Notes: generated by a model not told the origin, from the sequence alone. Positions 18,320 to 27,190 are shown, counted from the first letter of the stretch. The stretch is DNA of 64,000 nucleotides from Dehalococcoidia bacterium UBA2991 (GCA_002346645.1 DEAD01000013.1:41260-105259), one strand, 5' to 3'. Program-made: numbers and translations.

Positions 18320-19312
18320 ATGCAGCGAGACGTCGGTCCCTGGCGCCGAATCGCCCTTATCTTCCCCGGCCAAGGCTCCCACAGCGTGGGCATGGGTAAG
18401 CGCCTTTACCATGCATCCCAAGCGGCGAAGGAGGTCTTTCGCCGCGCCGATGAAGTGCTAGAAACCAAGCTCTCTAGCCTTTGCTTCGAAGGCCCCGAAG
18501 ACGAACTAGAACGTACAATCAACCAGCAACCAGCAACTTTTGTAATCTCTATTGCATGGCTCGAAGCCCTAAAGGAACGCTGGGCGACCATCGACCGCAA
18601 ACTTCAGCCCCATGTAGTGGCCGGTCATTCCATGGGCGAATTCACGGCGGCAGTAGCAGCTGGCTCACTTGAATTTGAAGAAGGACTCCTACTAGTTCGC
18701 GAACGCGGACGTGCCATGGACGAGGCAGGCCAGGAGAATCCTGGCGGAATGGCTTCTATCCTTGGCCTTTCTGAGGAAAGCGTCTCTGCAATCTGCGAAG
18801 AAGCAAACGGTGTTGACGGCTACGTCGGAATTGCAACCCTCAACTGTGAAGGACAGCACGTAATCTCCGGGGCAATCAAACCGCTGATGCGTGCCATGGA
18901 TGCAGCCCAGGAGGCGGGTGCCCGAAAGGTTGTGCGACTACCAATTACTATCGCTTCTCATTCCCCGCTGATGCAGAGAGCCAGTGAAACCATGGGCGGC
19001 TGGCTTGACCGTTTTCCCCCAAGAGAGCCCCAGGCACCCCTCGTTGGAAACATTAATGGAGACGTTCTACGCTCCCAGCACGAGCTTGATACCGAGTTGC
19101 GCGGACAACTTACCTCAATTGTCCGCTGGCAACGCGGAGTCGAGCGAATGCAGGAACTTGGCGCCGACCTATTCGTGGAAGTCGGCCCAGGAAACGTACT
19201 CACCAAGCTAGTTCGTCGCATAGATCCCAAAACCAACGTCGTAAGTCTCAGCGACAGTCGAACCGGCCTTCTTAGCGACCGCTTCGATGTTGTCGAGAGC
19301 GCAACACGGTGA
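18320..19312 (+). CDS. fabD: Malonyl-CoA:ACP transacylase
   Basis: Transfers malonyl from CoA to acyl-carrier protein for fatty-acid synthesis. The N-terminal FPGQGSHSVGMG, the nucleophile elbow GHSMGE with Ser104 and the catalytic His in IASHSPLM are present, as is the QQPATF block. Length 330 aa is slightly long, with a short nonconserved C-terminal tail. GGTGAGG lies just upstream of the ATG, and a TGCTATCCT extended -10 is at 18270-18278. The stop overlaps the next gene's GTG, so it is the first gene of a fabD-KAS-KAS operon. Confidence 0.94.
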   Translation: MQRDVGPWRRIALIFPGQGSHSVGMGKRLYHASQAAKEVFRRADEVLETKLSSLCFEGPEDELERTINQQPATFVISIAWLEALKERWATIDRKLQPHVVAGHSMGEFTAAVAAGSLEFEEGLLLVRERGRAMDEAGQENPGGMASILGLSEESVSAICEEANGVDGYVGIATLNCEGQHVISGAIKPLMRAMDAAQEAGARKVVRLPITIASHSPLMQRASETMGGWLDRFPPREPQAPLVGNINGDVLRSQHELDTELRGQLTSIVRWQRGVERMQELGADLFVEVGPGNVLTKLVRRIDPKTNVVSLSDSRTGLLSDRFDVVESATR

Positions 19313-20562
19313 GTCGACCCCGTGTTGTTGTAACCGGAGTCGGCGCGGTTACCCCTGCTGGAAACACGGCAGAGGCAACCTGGGATTCAATGCTGACAGG
19401 ACGCAGTGGCGTCGGCCCAATTACCCTTTTCGATCCCGAGCCCTTCCCCGCCCGCATCCAGGCAGAAGTTCGGGACTTTGCGATCGACGAGCGCATTGAC
19501 TTCAAGCAGCGGCGACATATGAACCGAGGCGTGCGCTTTGCCATGAACGCCGTTCTAGAAGCCCTGGATGACAGTGGTTTAGAGATTACCGAAGAGAACT
19601 CCGAGAACGTGGGGATCCTCTTTGGGAATGGCGGGGGCGGCTACGAAGAAATCTGGGCGGGAGACGAAGCTCTGCAGACACGTGGGCCACGCCGAGTCTC
19701 CCCCTTCCTCATAGCTAACTTTGTAGTCGATGCTGCCAGCGGCCATATCTCTATCCACACCGGCGCCAGAGGACCCAACGTAGCTATCGTGAGCGCCTGT
19801 GCCACAGGAGCAGCCGCAATCGGAGCAGGTGCCCATGCTATCCAGCGAGGCGACGCTACCGCCGTTATAGCTGGGAGCTGTGAATCAGTGCTCGTTCCCG
19901 TATTTCACGCAACATGGTGCTCCATGCGGGCACTTGCGACCGATAACGAGAACCCACAGAAAGCAGTCAAACCGTTCGATCTACACCGCGACGGCTTTGC
20001 GCCAGGCGAGGGAGCAGGAGCACTCATTTTAGAAAACGAGGAACACGCAAGGGAGCGAGGGGCACGAATCTACTGCGAGTTAATGGGTTCGGGTACTTCA
20101 AACGACGCCTATGACATGATTGCCCTGGATGAAGCTGGTCGGGGTCTACGTCGCTCCATTAAGGGAGCCCTCCGAGAGGCCAACATCGAAGCCAGCGAGA
20201 TCGACTACATCAACCCCCACGGCAGTGGTACGAAGCTAAACGATCGCATCGAAACTCTAGTCGTAAAAGAGCTGATGGGCCCAGCGGCTTATGACGCCTC
20301 GATGAGCTCAATCAAGCCAGTGACCGGGCATTGCATGGCTGCCGCAGGTTCGATCGAGGCAATCGCCTGTGTTCTTGCAATTCGTGACCAGAAGGTTCCC
20401 CCCACAATTAACTACACCACCCCGGACCCCGAATGTGACCTGGACTATGTCCCCAACGTGGCAAAGTCCCGTCCAGTACAAATAGCTTTAAGTACTTCCG
20501 TAGGCCTTGGTGGACACAACGCCGCGGTAATTTTCCGCGCCATGGATGGAGCCAAGAAATGA
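19309..20562 (+). CDS. Beta-ketoacyl-ACP synthase II family, copy 1
   Basis: Condensing enzyme of the KAS I/II family, 417 aa. The catalytic triad is complete: Cys164 (VSACATGAA), His304 in HGSGT (canonical HGTGT with Ser) and His341 in KPVTGHCM. The GTG start overlaps the fabD stop. It ends with ATGA overlap to a second KAS gene. Because both copies keep Cys-His-His, neither looks like a chain-length factor. It could be a FabF paralogue with different chain-length preference, or part of a specialised acyl pathway. No ACP, fabG or fabH gene is adjacent. Confidence 0.9.
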   Translation: MSRPRVVVTGVGAVTPAGNTAEATWDSMLTGRSGVGPITLFDPEPFPARIQAEVRDFAIDERIDFKQRRHMNRGVRFAMNAVLEALDDSGLEITEENSENVGILFGNGGGGYEEIWAGDEALQTRGPRRVSPFLIANFVVDAASGHISIHTGARGPNVAIVSACATGAAAIGAGAHAIQRGDATAVIAGSCESVLVPVFHATWCSMRALATDNENPQKAVKPFDLHRDGFAPGEGAGALILENEEHARERGARIYCELMGSGTSNDAYDMIALDEAGRGLRRSIKGALREANIEASEIDYINPHGSGTKLNDRIETLVVKELMGPAAYDASMSSIKPVTGHCMAAAGSIEAIACVLAIRDQKVPPTINYTTPDPECDLDYVPNVAKSRPVQIALSTSVGLGGHNAAVIFRAMDGAKK

Positions 20563-21794
20563 GCAGAGCCCTTGTAACCGGAATTGGGGCAGTAACGCCT
20601 GTTGGCCTAACCGCACCAGAATCTTGGCAAAACCTACTAGCAGGAGTTTCGGGTATCGGTCCCATCCAAGCCTTTGACCCAAGCGATCTTCCGGTTCGAA
20701 TTGCTGGGGAGGTGACCGACTTCTCTCCCACGACCATAGATTCCAAGGCAGCACGGCGCATGTCACGTTTCGCCCAGTTCTGTGTGACAGCAGCTCAGGA
20801 AGCTGCCAAGGATGCCGGGCTTGAACTTAGCGACGAGGAACGACCTCGCGCAGCCACTGCAATCGCAACGGGCGCTGGGGGTGTGCTAAATACTTTCCTG
20901 GAAACGGAAGCCTATATCGCAAAGGGGCCTGCACGAGTTAGCCCCTTCTTCGTTCCTCTGATGGCCCCAAACATGGGGGCTTGCCAGGTCGGAATGCAGC
21001 TTGGGTTAAGGGGCCCAACTCTAGCGTCAACTGCTGCCTGTGCCAGCGGGCTTTACAGCTATATCGAGGCAAAGGCCCTTATCGAGAGTGGACTCGCAGA
21101 TGTTGTTATCGCAGGAGGAGGAGAAGCCGCTCTTCATCCCGTTTCCGTAGCTGGACTGGCAAACATGAAGGCTCTAAGTCGTCGCAACGACAACCCTGAA
21201 GGAGCTTCCCGCCCATTTGACCGAGACCGCGACGGCTTCGTCTTTGGAGAAGGTGCCTCAGTGTTCGTTGTGGAGTCGGAAGAGCGTGCGCGGAAGAGAG
21301 GTGCAAGGGTCTATGCTGAGATAGCAGGGGGGGCACTCAGTAGCGACGCCTACCACATCACAGCCCCCCGCGACGACGGCAGTGGGGCAGCTCAAGCGAT
21401 GACTTCAGCCATGAGGGCCGCAGAATGCGGGCCTGAGGAAATTGACTGTATCTCGGCTCACGGAACAGGAACCCCCTTGAACGACGTTTCCGAGACCCTT
21501 GCCATCAAATTAGCGTTTGGCGACCATGCGAACTCCCTAGCGATCAGTGCAACTAAGTCTATGGTTGGACACCTGCTCGGTGGAGCTGGGGCCGTAGGGG
21601 CCATGGCTTCAGTGTTGTCCATAGCAACGGGCCTTGTGCCTCCCACAATCAACCTCGAGCATGCTGACCCGGAATGCGATCTCGACTACATTCCAGGAGA
21701 AGCCAGAGAGATATCTGTTAAGGCCGCGATGGTCAATGGTTTCGGCTTCGGTGGACAGAACGGCAGCGTTGTTTTTAGGCACTATCAAGCCTAA
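20559..21794 (+). CDS. fabF: Beta-ketoacyl-ACP synthase II (FabF), copy 2
   Basis: Second condensing enzyme of the operon, 411 aa. Active-site residues are Cys161 (STAACASGLY), His301 in the canonical HGTGTPLND and His338 in KSMVGHLLGGAG. The N-terminus LVTGIGAVTPVG and C-terminal VNGFGFGGQNGS fit FabF closely, so this is the more standard housekeeping copy. It is translationally coupled to copy 1 by an ATGA overlap. Copies 1 and 2 are clearly diverged, so the duplication is old. It converges with iscS at its 3' end with no space for a terminator. Confidence 0.92.
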   Translation: MSRALVTGIGAVTPVGLTAPESWQNLLAGVSGIGPIQAFDPSDLPVRIAGEVTDFSPTTIDSKAARRMSRFAQFCVTAAQEAAKDAGLELSDEERPRAATAIATGAGGVLNTFLETEAYIAKGPARVSPFFVPLMAPNMGACQVGMQLGLRGPTLASTAACASGLYSYIEAKALIESGLADVVIAGGGEAALHPVSVAGLANMKALSRRNDNPEGASRPFDRDRDGFVFGEGASVFVVESEERARKRGARVYAEIAGGALSSDAYHITAPRDDGSGAAQAMTSAMRAAECGPEEIDCISAHGTGTPLNDVSETLAIKLAFGDHANSLAISATKSMVGHLLGGAGAVGAMASVLSIATGLVPPTINLEHADPECDLDYIPGEAREISVKAAMVNGFGFGGQNGSVVFRHYQA

Positions 21795-22960
21795 CGCGGG
21801 GCAAGGGCTCGTAAACGCGCAACTATCTCCGGCAGTTGGTCCAACACGTAATCTATTTCAGCATCGGTGTTGCCCTTACCGACAGTGAGACGGAGTGAGG
21901 CATGCGCCAGATCATCATCAATACCCATCGCGGTTAGTACATGAGAGGGTTCCAAAGAACCTGTTGTGCAGGCACTGCCTGAACTCGCTGCGATCTCAAC
22001 CATGTCCAGAGCAAGTAATACACTTTCGCCCTCAACATTACGGAAGCAGCAACTGAAGCTGTTAGGAAGACGACGAGCAGGGTCAGGAGGACCCGTAACA
22101 ACCGTTTCGGGGATACGCTCTGGAAGTTCAAAAAGTAACCGATCTCGCAGCCGACGATAGTTCCCTACTCGTTCCTCACGTTCGTTCCAGGCAAATTCCA
22201 TGGCAGCAGCGAGCCCTACCGCCCCTGCAACATTCTCAGTACCCGCGCGGCGCTCCCGTTCCTGCGACCCGCCAAGAATCTGGGCATTCCAAGGAGTTCC
22301 TCTACTCACATATAGCAAGCCAGTTCCCTTCACTCCATAGATCTTGTGTGAGGCAAGGCTAAGAAGATCAACACCAAGATTAGAAGGGTTCACATCCATA
22401 CTTCCGGCTGCCTGAACAGCGTCGGTGTGTACAACAATATTCGGATTGCGTGCTTTAGCGAGTGCCACCGCATCAGCAATAGGCTGAATCGTTCCTACCT
22501 CGTTATTGGCTGTCATAAGCGTGAGCAATACCGTTTTGGGATCAATCGCAGCCTCAAGCTCAGCTAAATCAACACAACCATCGGGATCCACCGCTAGGTA
22601 CGTAGCGCGAAACCCCTCTCTTTCGAGCTGCTCTACTGCATGCAGTACAGCATGGTGCTCAACCTGGCTTGTAACGATGTGGTCACCAGCCCCACTTTCC
22701 CGCTGAGCCAGAGCGGCCCCCCGGATAGCAGCATTGTCAGACTCTGTTCCTCCACTAGTGAAGACTATTTCACTGGATTCAACGTCGAGAAGTCCCGCAC
22801 ACCGAACGCGTGCCTCATCCAGCCAGCGATGAGCGGTCTGGCCCTCCAGGTAAATGGATGAAGGATTACCCCAATCTCGCGAAAATGCAGGCCACATCGC
22901 CTCAAGCACGCGCGGATCTGGGGGCGTGGTTGCAGCATGGTCGAGGTAGACACGCTCCAT
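21791..22960 (-). CDS. iscS: Cysteine desulfurase (NifS/IscS family)
   Basis: PLP enzyme that removes sulfur from cysteine for Fe-S cluster, tRNA and cofactor sulfuration. The opening VYLDHAATTPPDPRV, EHHAVLHAVE, the PLP Lys206 in SLASHKIYGVKG and the persulfide Cys331 in SSGSACTTGSLEPSHVL are all present. The start is taken at ATG 22960 with GAGGGAAG just upstream; an in-frame ATG at 22975 adds five residues. 389 aa fits the family. It is divergent from iscA across a 116 bp promoter region, so the two Fe-S genes probably share regulation. The 3' end overlaps fabF by 4 bp tail to tail. Confidence 0.94.
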   Translation of the reverse strand: MERVYLDHAATTPPDPRVLEAMWPAFSRDWGNPSSIYLEGQTAHRWLDEARVRCAGLLDVESSEIVFTSGGTESDNAAIRGAALAQRESGAGDHIVTSQVEHHAVLHAVEQLEREGFRATYLAVDPDGCVDLAELEAAIDPKTVLLTLMTANNEVGTIQPIADAVALAKARNPNIVVHTDAVQAAGSMDVNPSNLGVDLLSLASHKIYGVKGTGLLYVSRGTPWNAQILGGSQERERRAGTENVAGAVGLAAAMEFAWNEREERVGNYRRLRDRLLFELPERIPETVVTGPPDPARRLPNSFSCCFRNVEGESVLLALDMVEIAASSGSACTTGSLEPSHVLTAMGIDDDLAHASLRLTVGKGNTDAEIDYVLDQLPEIVARLRALAPR

Positions 22961-23007
22961 TACTTCCCTCTCCATTTCGCTACATGCAGAATTATCACCG
23001 CGTCCCC

Positions 23008-23016
23008 TGCTATACT
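23008..23016 (+). promoter_or_regulatory. Extended -10 promoter (TGCTATACT) for iscA
   Basis: TGC TATACT at 23008-23016 is the best -10 in the iscS/iscA divergent region. It would give a leader of about 55 nt with a proper AAAGGAG before ATG 23077. No convincing -35 lies at 16-18 bp. No recognisable regulator site was found. Confidence 0.5.
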
Positions 23017-23076
23017 TTAGCTGCGCGCAGGCTTAGTGCGTTGTTTTCCACAAGAAACGTTCCTAAAGGAGTACTC

Positions 23077-23466
23077 ATGACAACGGAAACCACTTCCGAG
23101 ACTCAGCTTGTTGTCATTACCGATGCCGCCATTGAAAAAGCGAAAGCGCTTCTGGAGGCTCGCGATTTGCCTGATGGCGCCCTGCGGGTCTTCGTCGCGG
23201 GAGGCGGTTGCTCAGGCTACCAGTACGGAATGGCATTAGCCCGCTCAACCGAAGAGGACGACATTGTCCTCGAGCATGGCGGCGTTCGTATTGTTGTTGA
23301 CCCCGAAAGCGCCCAGTACCTCGAAGGCGCGGAAATAGACTATGTAGACGAAGTTATGAAAAGTGGCTTCAGCATCTACAATCCGAACGCAACAAAGAGC
23401 TGCGCTTGCGGATCAAGCTTTCAAACCTCCGACGGAAGTGGGGAAGCTCGCCCCTGCGGCTGCTAA
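23077..23466 (+). CDS. iscA: A-type iron-sulfur cluster carrier/insertion protein (IscA/ErpA/SufA family)
   Basis: Carrier delivering Fe-S clusters to apo-proteins. The three family cysteines are Cys45 (GGGCSGYQY), Cys109 and Cys111 (SCACGSSF). The protein is 129 aa from ATG 23077, which has CCTAAAGGAG upstream; the longer open frame back to 22810 runs antisense through iscS and is not used. An extra C-terminal CGC (127-129) is unusual and could bind metal. It is divergent from iscS, and a hairpin follows the stop codon. Confidence 0.93.
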   Translation: MTTETTSETQLVVITDAAIEKAKALLEARDLPDGALRVFVAGGGCSGYQYGMALARSTEEDDIVLEHGGVRIVVDPESAQYLEGAEIDYVDEVMKSGFSIYNPNATKSCACGSSFQTSDGSGEARPCGC

Positions 23467-23493
23467 CTTTCACCGACAAAAGCTAACTAATGC

Positions 23494-23522
23494 CGAAAGG
23501 GACGCTTGAAGCGTCCCTTTCG
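23494..23522. terminator. Hairpin terminator between convergent iscA and enoyl-CoA hydratase
   Basis: CGAAAGGGACGC at 23494-23505 pairs with GCGTCCCTTTCG at 23511-23522 around TTGAA. The 12-bp stem is perfect. It lies 27 bp after iscA and about 50 bp from the convergent hydratase, so it can serve both directions. There is no long U-tract. Confidence 0.75.
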
Positions 23523-23570
23523 CGTGTCCAGGAAAAACCACGCTACCCAATGTTTAGCTAAGTACGTTAT

Positions 23571-24359
23571 TCACCGTCCCTTGAACGACGGATCCCGGCG
23601 CTCCAGAAAGGCGGCCATCCCCTCCTGGAAATCCTCGCTGCCGAACATAGGCCGAAGTTGGAGGTAAGTATGATCCACTGCGGTCTCAAAGGTTTCATCC
23701 ATACCGAGGCGCATCATCCGCTTCGTAGCCTGCACCGCATACGGCGCATTACTCGCAATTCGGGAAGCCATAACGGTAACTTCGTCCATGAGCTTTTCAT
23801 GAGGCACGACGCGGTTCACGAGACCCATCTCTTGCGAACGAGTCGCATCCAGCACATCCCCCATAAAAGCAATCTCGGCAGCCCTTGCCCAGCCAACAAG
23901 ACGAGGTAGGTACCAGGTGCCACCTGATTCGGGAAGCACTCCCCGTCTTACAAATACCGCTCCCAGCTTGGCCTGTTCGCTCGCAATCCGAATATCACAA
24001 CCAAGAGCGAGGTCCATTCCATAGCCAGCTGCAGGCCCATTTAGGGCACAAATAATGGGCTTATCCATGCGGTGGAGGACCAATGGCGGGGTATTATGTA
24101 GATCAAAGAGACGCAGGGCAGAAGCCGCTTCTTCATCCTCATTAGCAGCACGAGCTTTTAAATCGAGGCCAGCGCAAAAGCCGCGACCGGCACCAGTAAG
24201 AACAACGACACGGATCTCCGGATCGGTATTAGCTCGATCAAGCTCAGCAGATAAAGTCCCCAACATTGGCCCACTTATAGCATTTAGGCGCTCGGGACGG
24301 TTAAGGGTGAGTGTCAACACTCCATTGCTTTTATCCACAAGAAGCTCTGTAGTAGACAT
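23571..24359 (-). CDS. Enoyl-CoA hydratase/isomerase family protein
   Basis: Crotonase-fold enzyme acting on acyl-CoA. The motifs LTLNRPERLNAIS, GAGRGFCAGLDLKA (first oxyanion NH) and ALNGPAAGYGMDLALGCDIRIAS (second oxyanion loop) are intact. The helical C-terminus is RPMFGSEDFQEGMAAFLERRDPSFKGR. The start is ATG 24359 with AGGAGGATT before it, giving 262 aa; an upstream frame to 24434 adds a Cys-rich nonconserved leader overlapping the next gene. It may be hydratase or isomerase, since the catalytic acids cannot be resolved by eye. It sits alone among unrelated neighbours. Confidence 0.9.
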   Translation of the reverse strand: MSTTELLVDKSNGVLTLTLNRPERLNAISGPMLGTLSAELDRANTDPEIRVVVLTGAGRGFCAGLDLKARAANEDEEAASALRLFDLHNTPPLVLHRMDKPIICALNGPAAGYGMDLALGCDIRIASEQAKLGAVFVRRGVLPESGGTWYLPRLVGWARAAEIAFMGDVLDATRSQEMGLVNRVVPHEKLMDEVTVMASRIASNAPYAVQATKRMMRLGMDETFETAVDHTYLQLRPMFGSEDFQEGMAAFLERRDPSFKGR

Positions 24360-24411
24360 TGAGAATCCTCCTGACAAAACCGAGTGTTCCATGCGCCAAA
24401 GCAGGGGGCAA

Positions 24412-25221
24412 TCAGCGCAACAAGAACTGGCCAAGAGTTAATTCACTGGTCCTAACCTGGCCTGCCATTTCTCTCCCAACCCAGCGGAAGTGCCACGGCT
24501 CATACACATAGCCAGTAACCGCAGTGAGCCCCTCCGGATAGCTAAGAACAAAACCAAACTCGTAGGCGTGTTCAGCAAGCCAGCGACCTTCAGGCGTACG
24601 CCCAAATAGTTCGACCAGCTCGAAGCCCACAGTAGCGCTTGAAAAATCGATGGTGGTACCAAGCTGGTGCTCACTGTGACCAGGACGGGCGCTCACAGCC
24701 GAAGCTTGCTCCAAGCCAAGCGTGTCAACGTGATACTGAAAGGTGTTGCGCTGCGTTTCAAAGCTACGATAGCTACTCACCACCGCAAGATGATGCCCTT
24801 CTGCTAAAGCTGCCTCTAAAAGAGCCAAGAGATCCAGGAGAACAACCTCGTTGACTTCCTGAGGACCATAGGCATACAGCTCCGGGATGGGCACCAAAGC
24901 GTCAGGTACACAATCGTCCTCCAAACGGTGGAGCTTATCTAGAGGCACAAAAAAATCTCCGCATTCAACGACATAGACACCATCAGCATTAGGGGTAGGC
25001 GTGGAAACCACTGCGCGGACGGTGGGGGACACAGTAGGAATCGGAGTAGCTTCTCTAGTTGGGCTACTCACGTTGGAAGCAGACTGGGTTTCGGTAAGTG
25101 AGGGCTCCGGAGTTTGAGTAGAGGGAACTGTCACCCCCTCAATAGCTGATTCACCCTTGCAAGCAATCACGGCTAAGGAAAGCAAGAGGAAAGCAAGAGC
25201 GAATGACCTGCTTCCCGGCAT
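24412..25221 (-). CDS. VanY-like D-Ala-D-Ala carboxypeptidase lipoprotein
   Basis: Predicted membrane-anchored peptidoglycan peptidase. A lipoprotein signal peptide ends in VIAC (Cys21). A Pro/Thr/Ser-rich linker (about 28-75) follows, then the LAS-family M15B domain. Zinc-site motifs are SEHQLGTTIDF (His and Asp ligands) and EPWHFRWVG (third His), and VSSYRSFETQ is the conserved opening of the domain. The start 25221 fits TATCCT-N7-ATG (leaderless); ATG 25224 is also possible. It would trim peptide stems or free peptides outside the membrane. If the organism lacks peptidoglycan, as some Dehalococcoidia do, its presence argues for a wall here. Confidence 0.87.
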   Translation of the reverse strand: MPGSRSFALAFLLLSLAVIACKGESAIEGVTVPSTQTPEPSLTETQSASNVSSPTREATPIPTVSPTVRAVVSTPTPNADGVYVVECGDFFVPLDKLHRLEDDCVPDALVPIPELYAYGPQEVNEVVLLDLLALLEAALAEGHHLAVVSSYRSFETQRNTFQYHVDTLGLEQASAVSARPGHSEHQLGTTIDFSSATVGFELVELFGRTPEGRWLAEHAYEFGFVLSYPEGLTAVTGYVYEPWHFRWVGREMAGQVRTSELTLGQFLLR

Positions 25222-25228
25222 CATAGTG

Positions 25229-25234
25229 AGGATA
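25229..25234 (-). promoter_or_regulatory. Leaderless-type -10 (TATCCT) for the VanY-like lipoprotein
   Basis: On the minus strand TATCCT (25234-25229) ends 7 nt upstream of ATG 25221 and 4 nt upstream of the tandem ATG 25224. The spacing seen elsewhere favours 25221. No Shine-Dalgarno is present. Confidence 0.5.
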
Positions 25235-25268
25235 GCGCGGAAGTCCGTTACCGCCAGTTCACAAAGAG

Positions 25269-26072
25269 TCAGCTTGTAGTGAAATGGCTAATACGGGGAT
25301 CCCTCCGGACATCGTCAACGAACGCCCGGAGAAGAGCATTGGTCACTGCAGCATTTTCCAACTGGAGGAAATGACCTGCACCTGGAACAGGCTCCTGCCG
25401 AAGGAAAAAGGTGATCTGCCGAAGTCGCTCGGGATCGCCAAGAGGGGCATCTCCCCACAACACCATGAACGGTTTCTTGTCGGCAGCCTGAAGCAGGGAA
25501 CCAAGGTTTTCAGCAAAATAGCCATTGTCTGTAAGCTGCCCCACCGCAACTTGAGGGTCGCACTCCTTCATTCGCCCTTCTACATGTTCTCGAATTGCAG
25601 AATCAGAATCCTCGCTAAAAAAGCGGTCGAAGAAAACATGGGCAGGTTCCATAGAGCCTGCATCCCGAAGCTGGGCAGCAAGCCCCCCCATCGCACCACG
25701 AGCAGCAGAATCAAGCGGGGGATCCACCATGACGGTCCCAATTACACGATTCTCATGACGAGTATTCGCAAGAAGAGCGGCAAGGCCACCGATATCGTGA
25801 CCGACAACGATAGCAGCCTCCATACCACGTTCCTCTATAACCGCAGCGATGTCATCGGCTGCCTGATCAAGATCGTAAGGCGGTATCAGAGAGGACTCCC
25901 CACACCCCCGCAGATCAAGAGACAGACAGTAAAAGTCACTGCAGAGGTCCTCCATCTGTGGAACCCAAAACGAGCGATCACCAGCCCAACCGTGTACAAA
26001 CACGAAGGATGGGGGACCCTCGCCCCTCTCGTCGTAACCAAACGAGATATCCCCTACTTTTAGCTTCGGCAT
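25269..26072 (-). CDS. Alpha/beta hydrolase with Asp nucleophile position
   Basis: The 267 aa protein has the oxyanion motif FVHGWAGDRSFW and the nucleophile elbow GHDIGG with Asp93 instead of Ser. The catalytic His is in PGAGHFLQLE near the C-terminus. An Asp nucleophile is the mark of epoxide hydrolases and haloalkane/fluoroacetate dehalogenases, which form an alkyl-enzyme ester. Substrate is unknown. The ATG overlaps the stop of the preceding alpha/beta hydrolase by one base (TAATG), so the two are co-translated. Confidence 0.85.
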   Translation of the reverse strand: MPKLKVGDISFGYDERGEGPPSFVFVHGWAGDRSFWVPQMEDLCSDFYCLSLDLRGCGESSLIPPYDLDQAADDIAAVIEERGMEAAIVVGHDIGGLAALLANTRHENRVIGTVMVDPPLDSAARGAMGGLAAQLRDAGSMEPAHVFFDRFFSEDSDSAIREHVEGRMKECDPQVAVGQLTDNGYFAENLGSLLQAADKKPFMVLWGDAPLGDPERLRQITFFLRQEPVPGAGHFLQLENAAVTNALLRAFVDDVRRDPRISHFTTS

Positions 26073-27190
26073 TAGACCCCATGACCTCGGTGGCCCCTAT
26101 TCCCCATTCGGGCCATAACCATTCGCATCAGACTACCTATAGAGATCCGTCCCCAAGAGACTTGCGTACCAGGCGAACGCAGAAACAGAAGGGCTCCAAC
26201 AGCAGCAACCCCAGCCAACACAACAGCAATGCTTGCACGAAGCGTCATCCCTGGAAGACCGCGGTCCCGAGCACGCCAATTTTGCCGTAGTTCCTCAATA
26301 TCCTTGGGGATAGGAATGGACTTTTCAGAGGCAACGGAGAAACTTTCCGACTCCATATCCATTAGAAACTCAAAAATCGCACTTGTGAAACCATCAGGAT
26401 TGTCCCCGGGTACGCTGTGCCCAGCTTTAGGTACTACAACAAGCCGTGCCCTTCCCATCTCTGCAACCAAACGTTCAGCAACCTCCTGGCTGAGGATGTC
26501 ACTCTGCTCCCCACGCACAAGCAGGACAGGCGGAGCGAGTGCTCGGAACTGAGCCCATAACTCTTCACTACTCATACCACTACCCGAACGCACTGCCCCC
26601 TCCCCCTCACGAAAACGTTTATCGAACTTCCATGTCCATTTCCCATTTTCAAGAGGCCGCAAACGGTGCCGCATCCGCTCGCGAATATTTTCCTCAGTAC
26701 GACGAGTATTGAATCTCATCGCATTGCTAACAAAATCGTCAAAATCAAGCTCATCCGGACCACGCGTAAACCGCATGATGTTGTCGACTCCTTCTTTCGC
26801 TGCTTCCGGACCAACATCGACAAGAATCAGAGCGCTCACCCTTTCAGGGTGTTGAACGGTGTACTCAACGGCATTCAGGCCACCCATGCTGTGGCCCATT
26901 AAAACTACCGTTTCGAAACCGAGAGATTCACGTACAGCTTCTACGTCATCAACAAAGGCTTCACGGGTGTAATCACCATCAGAAGCCCACTCACTATCGC
27001 CGTGACCACGTTGATCGAGGTTAATTAAATGGTAGCGTCCAGCAGACCTCTGACTAAACTCATCGAACATGTGCCCAGAAACCCCAAAGCCATGCAGGGT
27101 AAGAATGACAGGATCCTTGTCTGACCCCCATTCCTGGTAGGCCAAGCAAAGATCGTCTCTGGCAACAGTTGTTCGCTCACGATAAGTCAC
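26072..27190 (-). CDS. Alpha/beta hydrolase with C-terminal membrane anchor
   Basis: The N-terminal two thirds form a Ser hydrolase: HGFGVSGHMFDEF, LDQRGHGDS, nucleophile GHSMGG with Ser101, and the His of PKAGHSVPGDNP. Residues about 316-336 are a hydrophobic segment (ASIAVVLAGVAAVGALLFL). It is followed by a basic, Met- and Gly/His-rich tail ending GNRGHRGHGV. Such a C-terminal tail anchor is unusual for this family and would tether the enzyme to the inner face of the membrane. The start is GTG 27190. It is paired with the next alpha/beta hydrolase. Substrate is unknown. Confidence 0.82.
   Translation of the reverse strand: MTYRERTTVARDDLCLAYQEWGSDKDPVILTLHGFGVSGHMFDEFSQRSAGRYHLINLDQRGHGDSEWASDGDYTREAFVDDVEAVRESLGFETVVLMGHSMGGLNAVEYTVQHPERVSALILVDVGPEAAKEGVDNIMRFTRGPDELDFDDFVSNAMRFNTRRTEENIRERMRHRLRPLENGKWTWKFDKRFREGEGAVRSGSGMSSEELWAQFRALAPPVLLVRGEQSDILSQEVAERLVAEMGRARLVVVPKAGHSVPGDNPDGFTSAIFEFLMDMESESFSVASEKSIPIPKDIEELRQNWRARDRGLPGMTLRASIAVVLAGVAAVGALLFLRSPGTQVSWGRISIGSLMRMVMARMGNRGHRGHGV

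Noticed and set aside
22810..23076. Upstream extension of iscA to 22810
   Set aside because: It runs antisense through iscS. ATG 23077 has a clean AAAGGAG and begins near the conserved domain.
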